DNA from: Serratia bockelmannii | GTDB taxonomy: Bacteria; Pseudomonadota; Gammaproteobacteria; Enterobacterales; Enterobacteriaceae | NCBI RefSeq assembly: GCF_008011855.1 | Contig: NZ_VOUX01000026.1 | Location: 1-60,087 of the forward strand | Direction of reading: 5' to 3' | Length of the DNA stretch: 60,087 nucleotides | Shown: positions 49,797-59,157 of the stretch, piece by piece | Position numbering within the stretch: the stretch's first letter is position 1 | How the letters are laid out: each line of letters begins with the position of its first letter | Notes under the pieces: generated by a model | The model's database searches: none | Seen by the model: only the letters and a program-made list of their open reading frames with translations | Told to the model about the DNA's origin: nothing | Translations under genes and position numbers: made by a program

Positions 49797-51245
49797 TTAC
49801 TCACCCGGACAGCGCTGGCAGCGCTCGATTTCGGCCGTGCCGAGTTTGAGCTTCGCCTGCAGATCGCGCAGCGCGGTGCGCAAGCCTTCTTCGATCACCG
49901 GATGATAGAACGGCATGTCCAGCATCTGATCGACGGTCATCTGCTGTTGGTGCGCCCAGGCTAACAGGTGCGCAATGTGTTCGGCGTCGGGGCCGATCAT
50001 TTCCGCGCCGAGGAAACGGCCGGTGCCTTGCTCGCCGTAGACGTGCAAAATGCCCTTATTGCGCAGCATCACCCGCGAGCGGCCCTGATTCTCAAACGAG
50101 ACTTTGCCCACTTCAAAGCAGCCGCAGGCGCTGAACTTCTCGCTCAGCTCGCGGAAAGTCGAGCCGACCATGGCGATCTGCGGATCGGAGAACACCACCG
50201 AAATCGCGCTGCGGCGCAGACCTGGATTGATCTCAGGGAAGCTGCCGGCGTTGGCGCCGGCGATGCGCGCCTGATCGCTGGCCTCGTGCAACAGCGGCAG
50301 CTGGTTGCTGGCGTCGCCGGCGATAAAGATATGCGGCACGCTGGTTTGCATCGTCAGGCGGTCGGCCAGCGGCACGCCTCGAGCGTCGAGCTGCAGGTCG
50401 GTGTTTTCGAGACCCAGCCGATCGACGTTGGGGCGGCGGCCGGTGGCGGCCAGCACGTAGTCCACCAGGATCTCCTGCGACTGGCCCTGCAGATCCTGAT
50501 AGCGGATAAATACGCGGTCGCCTTCGCGCTGCATCATCTCCACTTTCACGTCGGCGTCGAGGTAGAACTCTTCTCCCAACGCCTTCGCAGCGTAATCGCG
50601 CACGGCGCTGTCGGTCAGCGGCCCGACGGCGCCGCCGATGCCGAAGACCTTGGTGTCGACGCCGAGGCGGTGCAGCGCTTGCCCCAGCTCCAGCCCGATG
50701 ACGCCGGGGCCGAATACCGCCACGGACTGCGGCAAGTCATCCCAGTTGAACAGATCGTCGTTGACGATCAGGCGATCGCCCAGTTCGTTCCACAGCGCTG
50801 GCCAGCTGGGGCGAGAGCCGGTGGCGATCACGATGCGCTGCGCCACGATGCGCGTATGGTCATCGACCTGCAGCGTGTTGTCGTCGATAAAGCGGGCATA
50901 GCCCTGAATTTTGTCGGCGGCCGGGATCTCGTCCACGCCTTCCAGCACGAAGCCGACGAAACGATCGCGTTCGCGTTTGACGCGCGCCATCACCTCGCGT
51001 CCGTCGATGCGGGTTTTACCGGCTGGGTGCACGCCAAAGCCCGGCGCGCGTTCGATTTGATGCACCGCTTCGGCGGCGGCGATCAATAATTTGGATGGCA
51101 TGCAGCCAACGCGCGCACAGGTGGTGCCGTAAGGCCCGCCTTCAATCATCACCACGCTGGGGGTAGACAGTTTGGCCGCGCGATAGGCGCCGAGCCCTGC
51201 GGTGCCGCCGCCGATGACCGCAACATCAACGTTCAACAGTTTCAT
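49797..51245 (-). CDS. Dihydrolipoamide-dehydrogenase-like disulfide oxidoreductase
   Basis: A 482-residue FAD-dependent class I disulfide reductase. The FAD site VAVIGGGTAGLGAYRAA is at the start, the redox disulfide is C43/C48 in GTTCARVGCMPSK, the NAD(P) motif is VFGPGVIGLELGQAL, and the C-terminal base is the histidine of FYHPVIEEGL. Unlike pyruvate-dehydrogenase Lpd it is not beside a lipoyl-enzyme operon. It ends with an extra C476-x-x-C479 (CQRCPGE), a possible redox tail. It is next to a peroxiredoxin-glutaredoxin and oxyR, so reduction of that peroxidase or of glutathione is a fair hypothesis. The real electron acceptor is unknown. Confidence 0.85.
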   Translation of the reverse strand: MKLLNVDVAVIGGGTAGLGAYRAAKLSTPSVVMIEGGPYGTTCARVGCMPSKLLIAAAEAVHQIERAPGFGVHPAGKTRIDGREVMARVKRERDRFVGFVLEGVDEIPAADKIQGYARFIDDNTLQVDDHTRIVAQRIVIATGSRPSWPALWNELGDRLIVNDDLFNWDDLPQSVAVFGPGVIGLELGQALHRLGVDTKVFGIGGAVGPLTDSAVRDYAAKALGEEFYLDADVKVEMMQREGDRVFIRYQDLQGQSQEILVDYVLAATGRRPNVDRLGLENTDLQLDARGVPLADRLTMQTSVPHIFIAGDASNQLPLLHEASDQARIAGANAGSFPEINPGLRRSAISVVFSDPQIAMVGSTFRELSEKFSACGCFEVGKVSFENQGRSRVMLRNKGILHVYGEQGTGRFLGAEMIGPDAEHIAHLLAWAHQQQMTVDQMLDMPFYHPVIEEGLRTALRDLQAKLKLGTAEIERCQRCPGE

Positions 51246-51262
51246 ATCCGCTCCTGAAAGGT

Positions 51263-51289
51263 AAAAAAAGGGCGGGCCGTAGCCCGCCA
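51263..51289 (-). terminator. Terminator of the peroxiredoxin-glutaredoxin gene
   Basis: Minus-strand GGCGGGC, loop, GCCCGCC, then seven T residues. It separates the peroxidase from the flavoprotein gene, so the two probably have separate transcripts or partial read-through. Confidence 0.85.
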
Positions 51290-51317
51290 AAGTTCACGTT
51301 GGCTTTGTTATTACTTA

Positions 51318-52049
51318 TTAAGCTGACAGGAAAGTTTCCAGATCGTCGCTGCCGCCAATGTGACGGCCGCCGATGAACACCTGCGGCACCGTGGCGCGGC
51401 CGCTGACGGCGCGCAGGCTAACGGTGGTGGCGTCTTTGCCCAGGACGATCTCTTCATACTGAATGCCGCGCTCTTGCAGCATCTGTTTGGCTTTGGCGCA
51501 GAATGGGCAACCCGGTTTGGTGAACAGGGAGACCGATTCCTGCACTTTGAATTCCGGCGCCAGGTATTTCAGCATGGTGTCGGCGTCGGACACTTCAAAC
51601 GGGTCGCCCGGCTTGTTCGGCTCGACGAACATTTTCTCGACCACGCCGTTGCGCACCAGCATCGAGTAGCGCCATGAACGAGGGCCAAAGCCCAGGTCCG
51701 CTTTCTCGACCAGCATGTTCATGCCTTTGGTGAATTCACCGTTGCCGTCCGGCACGAAGGTGATGTTTTCCGCATGTTGGTCGGCTTTCCAGGCGTTCAT
51801 CACGAAGGTGTCGTTCACGGAGACGCAAAGAATGCTGTCGACGCCGTGCTGCTTGAATACGCTGGACAGTTCGTTGTAGCGCGGCAGGTGGCTCGAAGAA
51901 CAGGTCGGCGTGAACGCGCCCGGCAGCGAGAAAACAATGACGGTTTTGTTTTTGAATAGGTCATCAGTGGTCACATCAATCCATTGGTCGCCCTGACGGG
52001 TGTGGAAAGTAACCTGAGGAACTTTCTTGCCTTCTTGACTGGTAAACAT
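51318..52049 (-). CDS. Hybrid peroxiredoxin-glutaredoxin peroxidase
   Basis: A fusion of a Prx5-type peroxiredoxin (about 1-165) and a glutaredoxin (about 170-243), 243 residues. The peroxidatic cysteine is C50 in [14 protein letters not shown], and the glutaredoxin has C181/C184 in KPGCPFC with [18 protein letters not shown]. Such hybrids in Haemophilus and others reduce hydrogen and alkyl peroxides with glutathione, needing no separate glutaredoxin. It is divergent from oxyR with a well-phased OxyR site between, so oxidant induction is expected. Confidence 0.95.
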   Translation of the reverse strand: MFTSQEGKKVPQVTFHTRQGDQWIDVTTDDLFKNKTVIVFSLPGAFTPTCSSSHLPRYNELSSVFKQHGVDSILCVSVNDTFVMNAWKADQHAENITFVPDGNGEFTKGMNMLVEKADLGFGPRSWRYSMLVRNGVVEKMFVEPNKPGDPFEVSDADTMLKYLAPEFKVQESVSLFTKPGCPFCAKAKQMLQERGIQYEEIVLGKDATTVSLRAVSGRATVPQVFIGGRHIGGSDDLETFLSA

Positions 52050-52144
52050 TGATTAACCCCTTAATTAGGAAAAGTAATTTTTAGCATTTAGCGCGATATC
52101 GCTTCGTTGGGACACATTATTGTCGCTGGGGCTTGATAGATCTA

Positions 52145-52181
52145 ATCGCTCATTGCTATCTTATCTATCGCCATGAGCTAT
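52145..52181. promoter_or_regulatory. OxyR-binding site between oxyR and the hybrid peroxidase
   Basis: Four elements at the required 11-base spacing, ATCG, CTAT, ATCG and CTAT (52145, 52156, 52167, 52178), match 14 of 16 positions of the OxyR consensus ATAG-7-CTAT-7-ATAG-7-CTAT. It ends 20 bases before oxyR, suited to autorepression and activation of the divergent gene. Confidence 0.8.
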
Positions 52182-52200
52182 CATGGAATGGAGGGAAACA

Positions 52201-53118
52201 ATGAATATTCGTGATTTAGAGTATCTGGTCGCCTTGGCCGAGCACCGGCACTTCCGCCGCGCGGCCGATTCATGCCATGTAAGCCAACCCACGCTGAGCG
52301 GGCAGATCCGCAAGCTGGAAGACGAGTTGGGCGTCATGCTGCTCGAACGCACCAGCCGCAAGGTACTGTTCACCCAGGCGGGCCTGTTGCTGGTGGAGCA
52401 GGCGCGCACCGTGCTGCGAGAAGTGAAAGTATTGAAGGAGATGGCCAGCCAGCAGGGCGAGGCCATGTCCGGGCCGCTGCACATCGGTCTGATCCCGACC
52501 GTGGGGCCTTATCTGCTGCCGCAGATCATCCCGACGCTGCACAAAACCTTCCCGAAACTGGAAATGTACCTGCACGAAGCGCAAACCCACCAACTGCTGG
52601 CGCAACTCGACAGCGGCAAGCTGGACTGCGCCATTCTGGCGCTGGTGAAGGAAACCGAGGCGTTTATCGAAGTGCCTCTGTTCGATGAACCGATGAAGCT
52701 GGCGGTGTATTCCGATCACCCGTGGGCGCAGCGCGAGCGCGTGGCGATGCCGGATTTGGCGGGAGAAAAGCTGCTGATGCTGGAAGATGGCCACTGCCTG
52801 CGCGATCAGGCGATGGGCTTCTGCTTCCAGGCGGGCGCGGACGAGGATACCCACTTCCGCGCCACCAGTCTGGAAACGCTGCGCAATATGGTCGCGGCCG
52901 GCAGCGGCATTACCCTGCTGCCGTCCCTGGCGGTGCCGCCGCAGCGCGAGCGCGATGGCGTCTGCTATCTGGATTGCTACAAGCCGGAGCCGAAGCGCAC
53001 CATCGCGTTGGTGTATCGCCCCGGTTCCCCACTGCGCAGCCGTTATGAGCAGTTGGCCGAAGCGATCCGCGAGCACATGCAGGGCTACATCGACAACGCG
53101 TTAAAACAGGCGGTTTAA
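52201..53118 (+). CDS. oxyR: Hydrogen-peroxide-responsive regulator OxyR
   Basis: LysR-type regulator activated by a disulfide, 305 residues. The helix-turn-helix is at about residues 16-40 ([28 protein letters not shown]). The redox cysteines are both present in [14 protein letters not shown] (E. coli C199 and C208). It should activate the hybrid peroxidase and distant antioxidant genes. The ATG at 52201 gives [10 protein letters not shown]; an in-frame codon upstream (52183) is not needed. Its last 18 bases overlap the convergent sthA. Confidence 0.98.
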   Translation: MNIRDLEYLVALAEHRHFRRAADSCHVSQPTLSGQIRKLEDELGVMLLERTSRKVLFTQAGLLLVEQARTVLREVKVLKEMASQQGEAMSGPLHIGLIPTVGPYLLPQIIPTLHKTFPKLEMYLHEAQTHQLLAQLDSGKLDCAILALVKETEAFIEVPLFDEPMKLAVYSDHPWAQRERVAMPDLAGEKLLMLEDGHCLRDQAMGFCFQAGADEDTHFRATSLETLRNMVAAGSGITLLPSLAVPPQRERDGVCYLDCYKPEPKRTIALVYRPGSPLRSRYEQLAEAIREHMQGYIDNALKQAV

Positions 53119-54498
53119 GCCGTTAAGCGCTGCCACCCGGTAGGCTTCGGCCATGGTCGGATAGTTGAAGGTCGTATTAACGAAATACTCGATAGTATTG
53201 CCTTCACCTTTCTGTTCCATGATCGCCTGACCGATGTGGATGATCTCCGCCGCACGTTCGCCGAAGCAGTGGATCCCGAGGATCTGCAGGGTGTCGCGAT
53301 GGAACAGGATCTTCAGGCTGCCGACGTTCATCCCGGCGATCTGCGCGCGCGCCAGATGCTTGAACTGGGCGCGGCCCACTTCATACGGCACCTTCATCGC
53401 CGTCAGTTCCTGCTCGGTTTTGCCGACGGAGCTGATTTCCGGAATGGTGTAGATGCCGGTCGGGATATCTTCGATTAAGTGACCGCTGGCTTCACCGGAA
53501 GCGATCGCCTGCGCGGCGATGCGGCCCTGATCGTAGGCGGCGGAAGCCAGGCTCGGATAGCCGATCACGTCACCGACCGCATAGATGTGCGACAGCGCGG
53601 TTTGATACATGCTGTTCACCTTCAGCAACCCGCGGCTGTCCGACTCCAGGCCGACGTTTTCCAACCCCAGCGAATCGGTGTTGCCGGTACGGCCGTTGGC
53701 GTACAGCAAGCAGTCCGCTTTCACCTTCTTGCCGGACTTCAGGTGCACGATTACGCCGTCTTCGGTGCCCTCAATCTTCTCGAACTCTTCGTTATGGCGG
53801 ATCACCACGCCGTTGTTCCAGAAGTGGTAAGAGAGCGAATCCGACATTTCCTGATCGAGGAACGCCAGCAGGCGATCGCGGGTGTTGATCAGATCGACCT
53901 TGACGTTCAGACCGCGGAAGATAGACGCATACTCGCAGCCGATCACCCCGGCGCCGTAAATGATGACGTGGCGCGGCTCATGGCTCAGTTCGAGAATGGA
54001 GTCGCTGTCGTAGATGCGTGGGTGATTGAAATCGACGCTGGCCGGATGGTAAGGACGCGAGCCGCAGGCGATCACGATGTGGTCGGCGCGGATGGTGTCC
54101 TGGGTACCGTCCATATAGCTGACGCTGACGGTGTTGGCGTCGATGAAGCGCGCGTCACCGGCGAACAGTTTGCACTGATTCCGCTCATAGAACCCTTGGC
54201 GCATGCGGGTCTGCTGGCTGATGACGTTATCGGCGTGGCGTAAAATGTCAGGGAAGGTCGCGCTGAGCGTGCGCGAGTTGTTGTAAAGCGGGTTCTGATT
54301 GAATTCGATAATGCGGCTGACGGCGTGGCGGAGGGCTTTGGAAGGGATGGTGCCCCAGTGGGTACATCCGCCGCCTACGTTATTGTACCGTTCGATAACG
54401 GCCACGCGGGCGCCCTGTTTCACCAGCCCCATGGCGGCACCTTCACCACCAGGGCCCGAGCCAATCACAATGGCATCAAATTGATAGTGCTGTTGCAT
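53101..54498 (-). CDS. sthA: Soluble pyridine nucleotide transhydrogenase
   Basis: Flavoprotein that moves hydride between NADPH and NAD+, mainly reoxidising excess NADPH. It has 465 residues. FAD motif [16 protein letters not shown] and second dinucleotide motif [14 protein letters not shown] are seen. As expected, it lacks the second cysteine of the usual redox pair ([10 protein letters not shown]), so it cannot reduce disulfides. The ATG at 54498 gives [13 protein letters not shown]. Its 3' end overlaps oxyR by 18 bases, an arrangement also seen in E. coli. Confidence 0.97.
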   Translation of the reverse strand: MQQHYQFDAIVIGSGPGGEGAAMGLVKQGARVAVIERYNNVGGGCTHWGTIPSKALRHAVSRIIEFNQNPLYNNSRTLSATFPDILRHADNVISQQTRMRQGFYERNQCKLFAGDARFIDANTVSVSYMDGTQDTIRADHIVIACGSRPYHPASVDFNHPRIYDSDSILELSHEPRHVIIYGAGVIGCEYASIFRGLNVKVDLINTRDRLLAFLDQEMSDSLSYHFWNNGVVIRHNEEFEKIEGTEDGVIVHLKSGKKVKADCLLYANGRTGNTDSLGLENVGLESDSRGLLKVNSMYQTALSHIYAVGDVIGYPSLASAAYDQGRIAAQAIASGEASGHLIEDIPTGIYTIPEISSVGKTEQELTAMKVPYEVGRAQFKHLARAQIAGMNVGSLKILFHRDTLQILGIHCFGERAAEIIHIGQAIMEQKGEGNTIEYFVNTTFNYPTMAEAYRVAALNGLNRLF

Positions 54499-54669
54499 GT
54501 AGGAGAGACCTGTTTTTTTATACAAGATTACAACGGTATCTTAACATCATAGCGCTGCTCACCCAATCACCATTAGGCTTTTTGAGTCAAAGCACAATCG
54601 GCTCAGGGCGGAAGTGTGATAGAACGCGTTAGTATAAATGCTGTTGCAATAAAATTTGCTATATTGCCG

Positions 54670-54687
54670 AGTCTAGGGCGTTAGACT
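54670..54687 (+). promoter_or_regulatory. Inverted repeat before fabR
   Basis: AGTCTA and TAGACT surround a six-base spacer just after a TATATT (54660-54665) likely -10. It sits at the probable transcription start of fabR-yijD. It does not resemble the known FabR operator, so the binder is unknown. Confidence 0.45.
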
Positions 54688-54716
54688 GAGAGAATGGAAC
54701 CTATCCGGATATGCAT

Positions 54717-55349
54717 ATGGGCGTCAGAGCACAACAAAAAGAACGGACTCGTCGTTCCCTGATCGAAGCTGCTTTCAGCCAGCTGAGCGCCGAACGCAGC
54801 TTCGCCAGCCTGAGTCTGCGGGAAGTTTCACGCGAGGCAGGCATCGCGCCCACGTCGTTTTATCGCCATTTCCGCGATGTGGATGAGCTGGGGCTGACCA
54901 TGGTGGACGAAAGCGGCCTGATGCTGCGTCAGTTGATGCGCCAGGCGCGCCAACGCATCGCCAAAGGCGGCAGCGTGATCCGCACCTCGGTGTCCACCTT
55001 TATGGAATTTATCGGCAACAACCCGAACGCCTTCCGCCTGCTGCTGCGCGAGCGCTCCGGCACATCGGCGGCATTCCGTGCGGCGGTGGCGCGCGAGATC
55101 CAGCATTTCATCGCCGAATTGGCGGACTACCTCGAGTTGGAAAACCACATGCCGCGCAGCTTTACCGAAGCGCAGGCGGAAGCGATGGTCACCATTGTGT
55201 TCAGCGCCGGCGCGGAAGCGCTGGATATCGACGTCGAGCAGCGGCAGCAGCTGGAAGAACGGCTGGTGCTGCAGCTGCGGATGATCTCCAAAGGGGCGTA
55301 TTACTGGTATCGTCGCGAACAAGAAAAAGCTTCTGTGTCCCACGTATAA
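54717..55349 (+). CDS. fabR: Fatty-acid biosynthesis repressor FabR
   Basis: TetR-family regulator that senses acyl-thioesters and represses fabA and fabB to set membrane unsaturation. It has 210 residues. The helix-turn-helix is at about residues 25-50 ([29 protein letters not shown]), and the ligand domain is nearly identical to E. coli. I chose the ATG at 54717 ([15 protein letters not shown]) over the one six bases upstream because GGAT lies at better distance. It is followed 13 bases later by yijD in the same operon. Confidence 0.97.
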   Translation: MGVRAQQKERTRRSLIEAAFSQLSAERSFASLSLREVSREAGIAPTSFYRHFRDVDELGLTMVDESGLMLRQLMRQARQRIAKGGSVIRTSVSTFMEFIGNNPNAFRLLLRERSGTSAAFRAAVAREIQHFIAELADYLELENHMPRSFTEAQAEAMVTIVFSAGAEALDIDVEQRQQLEERLVLQLRMISKGAYYWYRREQEKASVSHV

Positions 55350-55362
55350 AAAAGGTAAAAAA

Positions 55363-55737
55363 ATGATGGAAAAACCAGGCCGTGAAAATGGCACCTTACT
55401 GCTGGCGTTGATTGCCGGCCTTTCGATCAACGGTTCGTTTGCCGCGTTGTTCAGCTCGGTAGTGCCGTTTTCGATCTTCCCGCTGATCGCGTTGGTGCTG
55501 GCGGTGTACTGCCTGCATCAACGTTACCTGAACCGCGCCATGCCGGACGGCATGCCGAAGCTGGCGGCGGCCTGCTTCCTGCTGGGGCTGCTAATGTACA
55601 GCGCCATCGTGCGCGCCGAGTATCCGCAGATCGGCTCCAACTTCCTGCCGTCGGTGATCTGCGTGGCGCTGGTGCTGTGGATCGGCATGAAACTGAAGGC
55701 GCGTAAGGCGCCGGATGCGCCGACTCAAGAATCGTAA
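55363..55737 (+). CDS. yijD: DUF1422 inner-membrane protein YijD
   Basis: A 124-residue protein with about four membrane helices and the E. coli-like run [31 protein letters not shown]. Function unknown. It is co-transcribed with fabR, suggesting a link to membrane lipids (inference). Confidence 0.93.
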   Translation: MMEKPGRENGTLLLALIAGLSINGSFAALFSSVVPFSIFPLIALVLAVYCLHQRYLNRAMPDGMPKLAAACFLLGLLMYSAIVRAEYPQIGSNFLPSVICVALVLWIGMKLKARKAPDAPTQES

Positions 55738-55743
55738 TGAAAC

Positions 55744-55764
55744 GGGGCGCCATCATGGCGCCCC
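55744..55764. terminator. Hairpin between yijD and trmA
   Basis: GGGGCGCCAT and ATGGCGCCCC are a perfect ten-base inverted repeat around one base. There is no clear T-run either side. It separates two convergent genes. Confidence 0.6.
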
Positions 55765-55771
55765 TGTCATA

Positions 55772-56875
55772 TCAGCGGTGCTTTTCCAGCAACACGCCGC
55801 ATTCCATGTGATGGGTATAAGGGAACTGATCGAACAGCGCCAGACGGCTGACCCGGTGGGTGGCCTGCAGCGTTTCCAGGTTGGCGCACAGCGTTTCCGG
55901 ATTGCATGAAATATACAGAATGCGCGGGTAAGCCTGCACCATCTTCACCGTTTCATCGTCCAGCCCGCTGCGCGGCGGATCGACGAAAATCGTCTCGCAG
56001 TTGTAGCCGCTCAGATCGATGCCTTTCAACCGGTTGAATTCGCGTACTCCATTCATCGCCTGAGTGAAGTCTTCCGCCGCCATGCGGATGATCTGCACGT
56101 TGTCGATATGGTTGGCGGCGATGTTGTACTGCGCCGCCGCCACCGACGGTTTGGCGATCTCGGTCGCCAGCACGCGCTCGAAATTGCGCGCCAGCGCCAG
56201 CGAGAAGTTGCCATTGCCGCAGTACAGCTCCAGCAAATCGCCTTTGGAACCGGCGGTAACCGCCAACGCCCACTCCAGCATCTGCACGTTCATGGCCGCG
56301 TTGGGCTGCGTGAAGCTGTTTTCCACCTGACGATAGATCATGTCGCGGCCGGCGACCGGCAGCACTTCGTCAACATAATCCTGGTCGAGCATGATCTTGG
56401 TCTTCGACGCCCGGCCGATCAGCTGCAGGTCGAAACCCTGAGCGCGCAGCTCGTCGCGCAGCTGCTCGGCTCGCTGTTGCCAAACGTCATCCAGCTTGCG
56501 GTGATACAGCAGCGAAGCGATGATTTTGCCGCTTCGCGTCGACAGATAATCGATCTGGAACAGCTTGTGGCGCAGGATCGGCTCCGGTTTCAGCGCGGCG
56601 ATCAGGGCGGTCATCAGGCGGTTGATCAGCTCGCTGGCCGCCGGGAACTGGTCGACGCGAATACGCTGCTTGGTCTGTTGATCGAACATGATGTGATACA
56701 TGTCATCCGCGTCGTGCCAGATGCGGAATTCGGCGCGCATGCGGTAATGGTCGACTGGCGAGCGGAACACTTCCGGCTCGGGCGCCGCGAACGGTGACAT
56801 CAACATCTTCAGGCGGGCGACTTTCTCCGCCAGTTGGTCATCGTAACGTTCAATAGGCAAATTCTCGGGCGTCAT
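55772..56875 (-). CDS. trmA: tRNA (uracil(54)-C5)-methyltransferase
   Basis: Forms ribothymidine at position 54 of nearly all tRNAs with S-adenosylmethionine. It has 367 residues. The cofactor motif [30 protein letters not shown] and the catalytic cysteine of [10 protein letters not shown] are seen, with the proton-abstracting glutamate in HHMECGVLL. The ATG at 56875 gives MTPENLP; upstream codons are unconserved. It is divergent from btuB. Confidence 0.97.
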   Translation of the reverse strand: MTPENLPIERYDDQLAEKVARLKMLMSPFAAPEPEVFRSPVDHYRMRAEFRIWHDADDMYHIMFDQQTKQRIRVDQFPAASELINRLMTALIAALKPEPILRHKLFQIDYLSTRSGKIIASLLYHRKLDDVWQQRAEQLRDELRAQGFDLQLIGRASKTKIMLDQDYVDEVLPVAGRDMIYRQVENSFTQPNAAMNVQMLEWALAVTAGSKGDLLELYCGNGNFSLALARNFERVLATEIAKPSVAAAQYNIAANHIDNVQIIRMAAEDFTQAMNGVREFNRLKGIDLSGYNCETIFVDPPRSGLDDETVKMVQAYPRILYISCNPETLCANLETLQATHRVSRLALFDQFPYTHHMECGVLLEKHR

Positions 56876-56971
56876 GTGTGTCTTCTCGTCAGGCAAATTT
56901 GATCAGCGGGGATTGTAGGGAATCAGCCCGTGAAGTCCAGTTTTGTCGCGTTTATTATTTGTAACATTAGT

Positions 56972-57007
56972 AGCAGTCTAGACATCTATTTTCATTGATC
57001 GTAGCAT
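56972..57007 (+). promoter_or_regulatory. btuB promoter with MetJ-like operator
   Basis: TAGACA (56979-56984), 17 bases and TAGCAT (57002-57007) form a plausible promoter. AGCAGTCT plus AGACATCT (56972-56987) match two adjacent met boxes at 13 of 16 positions and cover the -35. MetJ binding is inferred. Confidence 0.5.
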
Positions 57008-57008
57008 T

Positions 57009-57207
57009 GCCGTCCGGCCTCAAGCAGCGAGTGAAAAGGGAATCCGGTGTGAATCCGGAGCTGACGCGCAGCGGTAAGGGGAAGTCACGGCGATAGCGTT
57101 TCGACGCAGACACTGTCCACTGCAGGATGGGAAGTCATCGCCCGTTGCTGGTCGCGCCCCGCGGCCCGCAAATCCCAAGCCCGAAGACCTGCCGGTGTTA
57201 CGTCGCA
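57009..57207 (+). ncRNA. Cobalamin riboswitch before btuB
   Basis: The leader has the class-I cobalamin element: GGGAATCCGGTGTGAATCC, then GCTGACGCGCAGCGGTAAGG, and the B12 box AAGCCCGAAGACCTGCCGG (57177-57195). It is close to the E. coli btuB leader. A downstream hairpin GCATCC (57250-57255) / GGATGC (57267-57272) near the start codon is where ligand binding would block translation. Confidence 0.95.
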
Positions 57208-57279
57208 ATGTCCGTGGCCGTCGCGAACTACCGGCCATGATCCTGCGGCATCCGCCAATTAAGTTTGGATGCTTTTCTC

Positions 57280-59157
57280 ATGACAATTACAAAAAATACG
57301 CTGCTGGCGGTGGTCTCCTCCGTCACGGCTTTTTCTGGATGGGCGCAAGACAACACCACAGCCACGAATGGCGATAACCTGGTGGTGACCGCCAACCGTT
57401 TCCCGCAGCCGGTTTCTTCCGTGCTGGCGCCGACCTCCGTCGTCACCCGCAACGATATCGATCGCTGGCAGGCCAAGAGCCTGACCGACGTGATGCGCCG
57501 TTTGCCAGGCGTGGACGTTGGCCAAAACGGTGGATTGGGACAAAAGAGCTCGCTGTTTATTCGCGGCACCAACTCCAGCCATGTGCTGGTGCTAATTGAC
57601 GGCATTCGCCTTAATCAGGCGGGCGTCAGTGGTTCTTCCGATCTCAGCCAAATCCCGATTTCGCTGGTGCAGAAAGTCGAATACATTCGCGGCCCGCGCT
57701 CGGCGGTGTACGGCTCCGATGCCATCGGCGGCGTGGTCAACATTATTACCACCCGCGAAAAGAACGGCACGACGCTCTCAGCCGGCGTCGGCTCCAACGG
57801 CTATCAATCCTATGACGCGTCGACCCAACAACAACTGGGTGACAGCACCGTGGCGACGGTGGCGGGGAATTACACCTATACCAAAGGGTATGACGTGGTG
57901 GCTGAAGGTAATACCAGTATTCCTCAGCCCGATCGCGACGGCTTTATGAGCAAATTGCTCTACGGCGCATTGCAGCACCAATTTAACGAGCAAATCAGCG
58001 GTTTTGTGCGTGGTTATGGTTACGATAATCGTACAGGCTACGATGGATTCTATTCTTACGATAAAGACTTCAATATTACCGGTCTGCCCGATACCCGTAA
58101 GCTGTACAGCCAAACATGGGACACGGGGTTGCGCTATCAGGAAGGGATTTACGCCACGCAGCTCGTGGGGAGTTACAGCCACAGCAAAGACTACAATTAT
58201 GATCCGCGCAAAGGCCAGTATGCGATCTCCTCCAGTTTGGATGATTCGGAACAGTACAATCTGCAGTGGGGCAACACGTTCAAGGTTGCCCAAGGCACCA
58301 TTAGTGCGGGCGCAGATTGGCAGGATCAACAAATCAAACCGGGTACCGCGTCCGTCAGCAGCGAGAGAAGCCAGCGCAATACTGGCATCTATCTGACTGG
58401 GCAACAGTTGGTGGGACCGGTGACGCTGGAGGCTGCTGCGCGTGGCGACGACAACTCGGAGTTCGGTTGGCACGGCACCTGGCAAACCAGTGCAGCCTGG
58501 GAATTCATCGAGGGGTATCGTTTCATTGCCTCTTACGGTACCGCGTTCAAAGCGCCAAACATGAACCAGTTGTTTAGTACCACTTACGGCAACAATAATT
58601 TGAAACCGGAAGAAAGCAAGCAATGGGAAGGCGGTTTTGAAGGCTTGACCGGGCCTGTGACCTGGCGTATTTCCGGTTATCGCAATGACATTGATAATCT
58701 TATCGACAGCGATCCGGTGAGTTACCGCTATTATAATATCGGTAAGGCGACCATTAAAGGTGTAGAGGCCACGGCTTCTTTTGAAACCGGCCCGCTGACG
58801 CATCAGATTGGTTACGATTATGTCGACCCGCGCAATGCTAAAACCAACGAAGTGCTGCTGCGCCGCGCTAAACAGCAGGTGAAATACGAGCTGGATTGGC
58901 AACTGTACGACTTTGATTGGGCAGTGACCTATCAATACCTGGGTGAGCGCTACGACAAGGATTATGGCGTTTATCCTAGCCCGACGGTTAAACTCGGCGG
59001 CGTGAGCCTGTGGGATCTCGCAGTTTCGTATCCGGTCACATCTCATCTGACAGTTCGTGGTAGAATTGCCAACCTGTTTGATAAAGATTATGAGACGGCC
59101 TATGGCTACGCTACTCCAGGAAGAGAATACTACCTCACTGGAAGCTATACCTTCTAA
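57280..59157 (+). CDS. btuB: Vitamin B12 outer-membrane receptor BtuB
   Basis: TonB-dependent 22-strand barrel that imports cobalamins. It has 625 residues. The signal peptide ends GWAQD (about 22). The TonB box is NLVVTANRF, the plug domain follows ([37 protein letters not shown]), and the barrel ends in the outer-membrane signature YYLTGSYTF. It starts at the ATG at 57280, a position matching E. coli after the GGATGC hairpin arm. It overlaps murI by 56 bases. Confidence 0.97.
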   Translation: MTITKNTLLAVVSSVTAFSGWAQDNTTATNGDNLVVTANRFPQPVSSVLAPTSVVTRNDIDRWQAKSLTDVMRRLPGVDVGQNGGLGQKSSLFIRGTNSSHVLVLIDGIRLNQAGVSGSSDLSQIPISLVQKVEYIRGPRSAVYGSDAIGGVVNIITTREKNGTTLSAGVGSNGYQSYDASTQQQLGDSTVATVAGNYTYTKGYDVVAEGNTSIPQPDRDGFMSKLLYGALQHQFNEQISGFVRGYGYDNRTGYDGFYSYDKDFNITGLPDTRKLYSQTWDTGLRYQEGIYATQLVGSYSHSKDYNYDPRKGQYAISSSLDDSEQYNLQWGNTFKVAQGTISAGADWQDQQIKPGTASVSSERSQRNTGIYLTGQQLVGPVTLEAAARGDDNSEFGWHGTWQTSAAWEFIEGYRFIASYGTAFKAPNMNQLFSTTYGNNNLKPEESKQWEGGFEGLTGPVTWRISGYRNDIDNLIDSDPVSYRYYNIGKATIKGVEATASFETGPLTHQIGYDYVDPRNAKTNEVLLRRAKQQVKYELDWQLYDFDWAVTYQYLGERYDKDYGVYPSPTVKLGGVSLWDLAVSYPVTSHLTVRGRIANLFDKDYETAYGYATPGREYYLTGSYTF

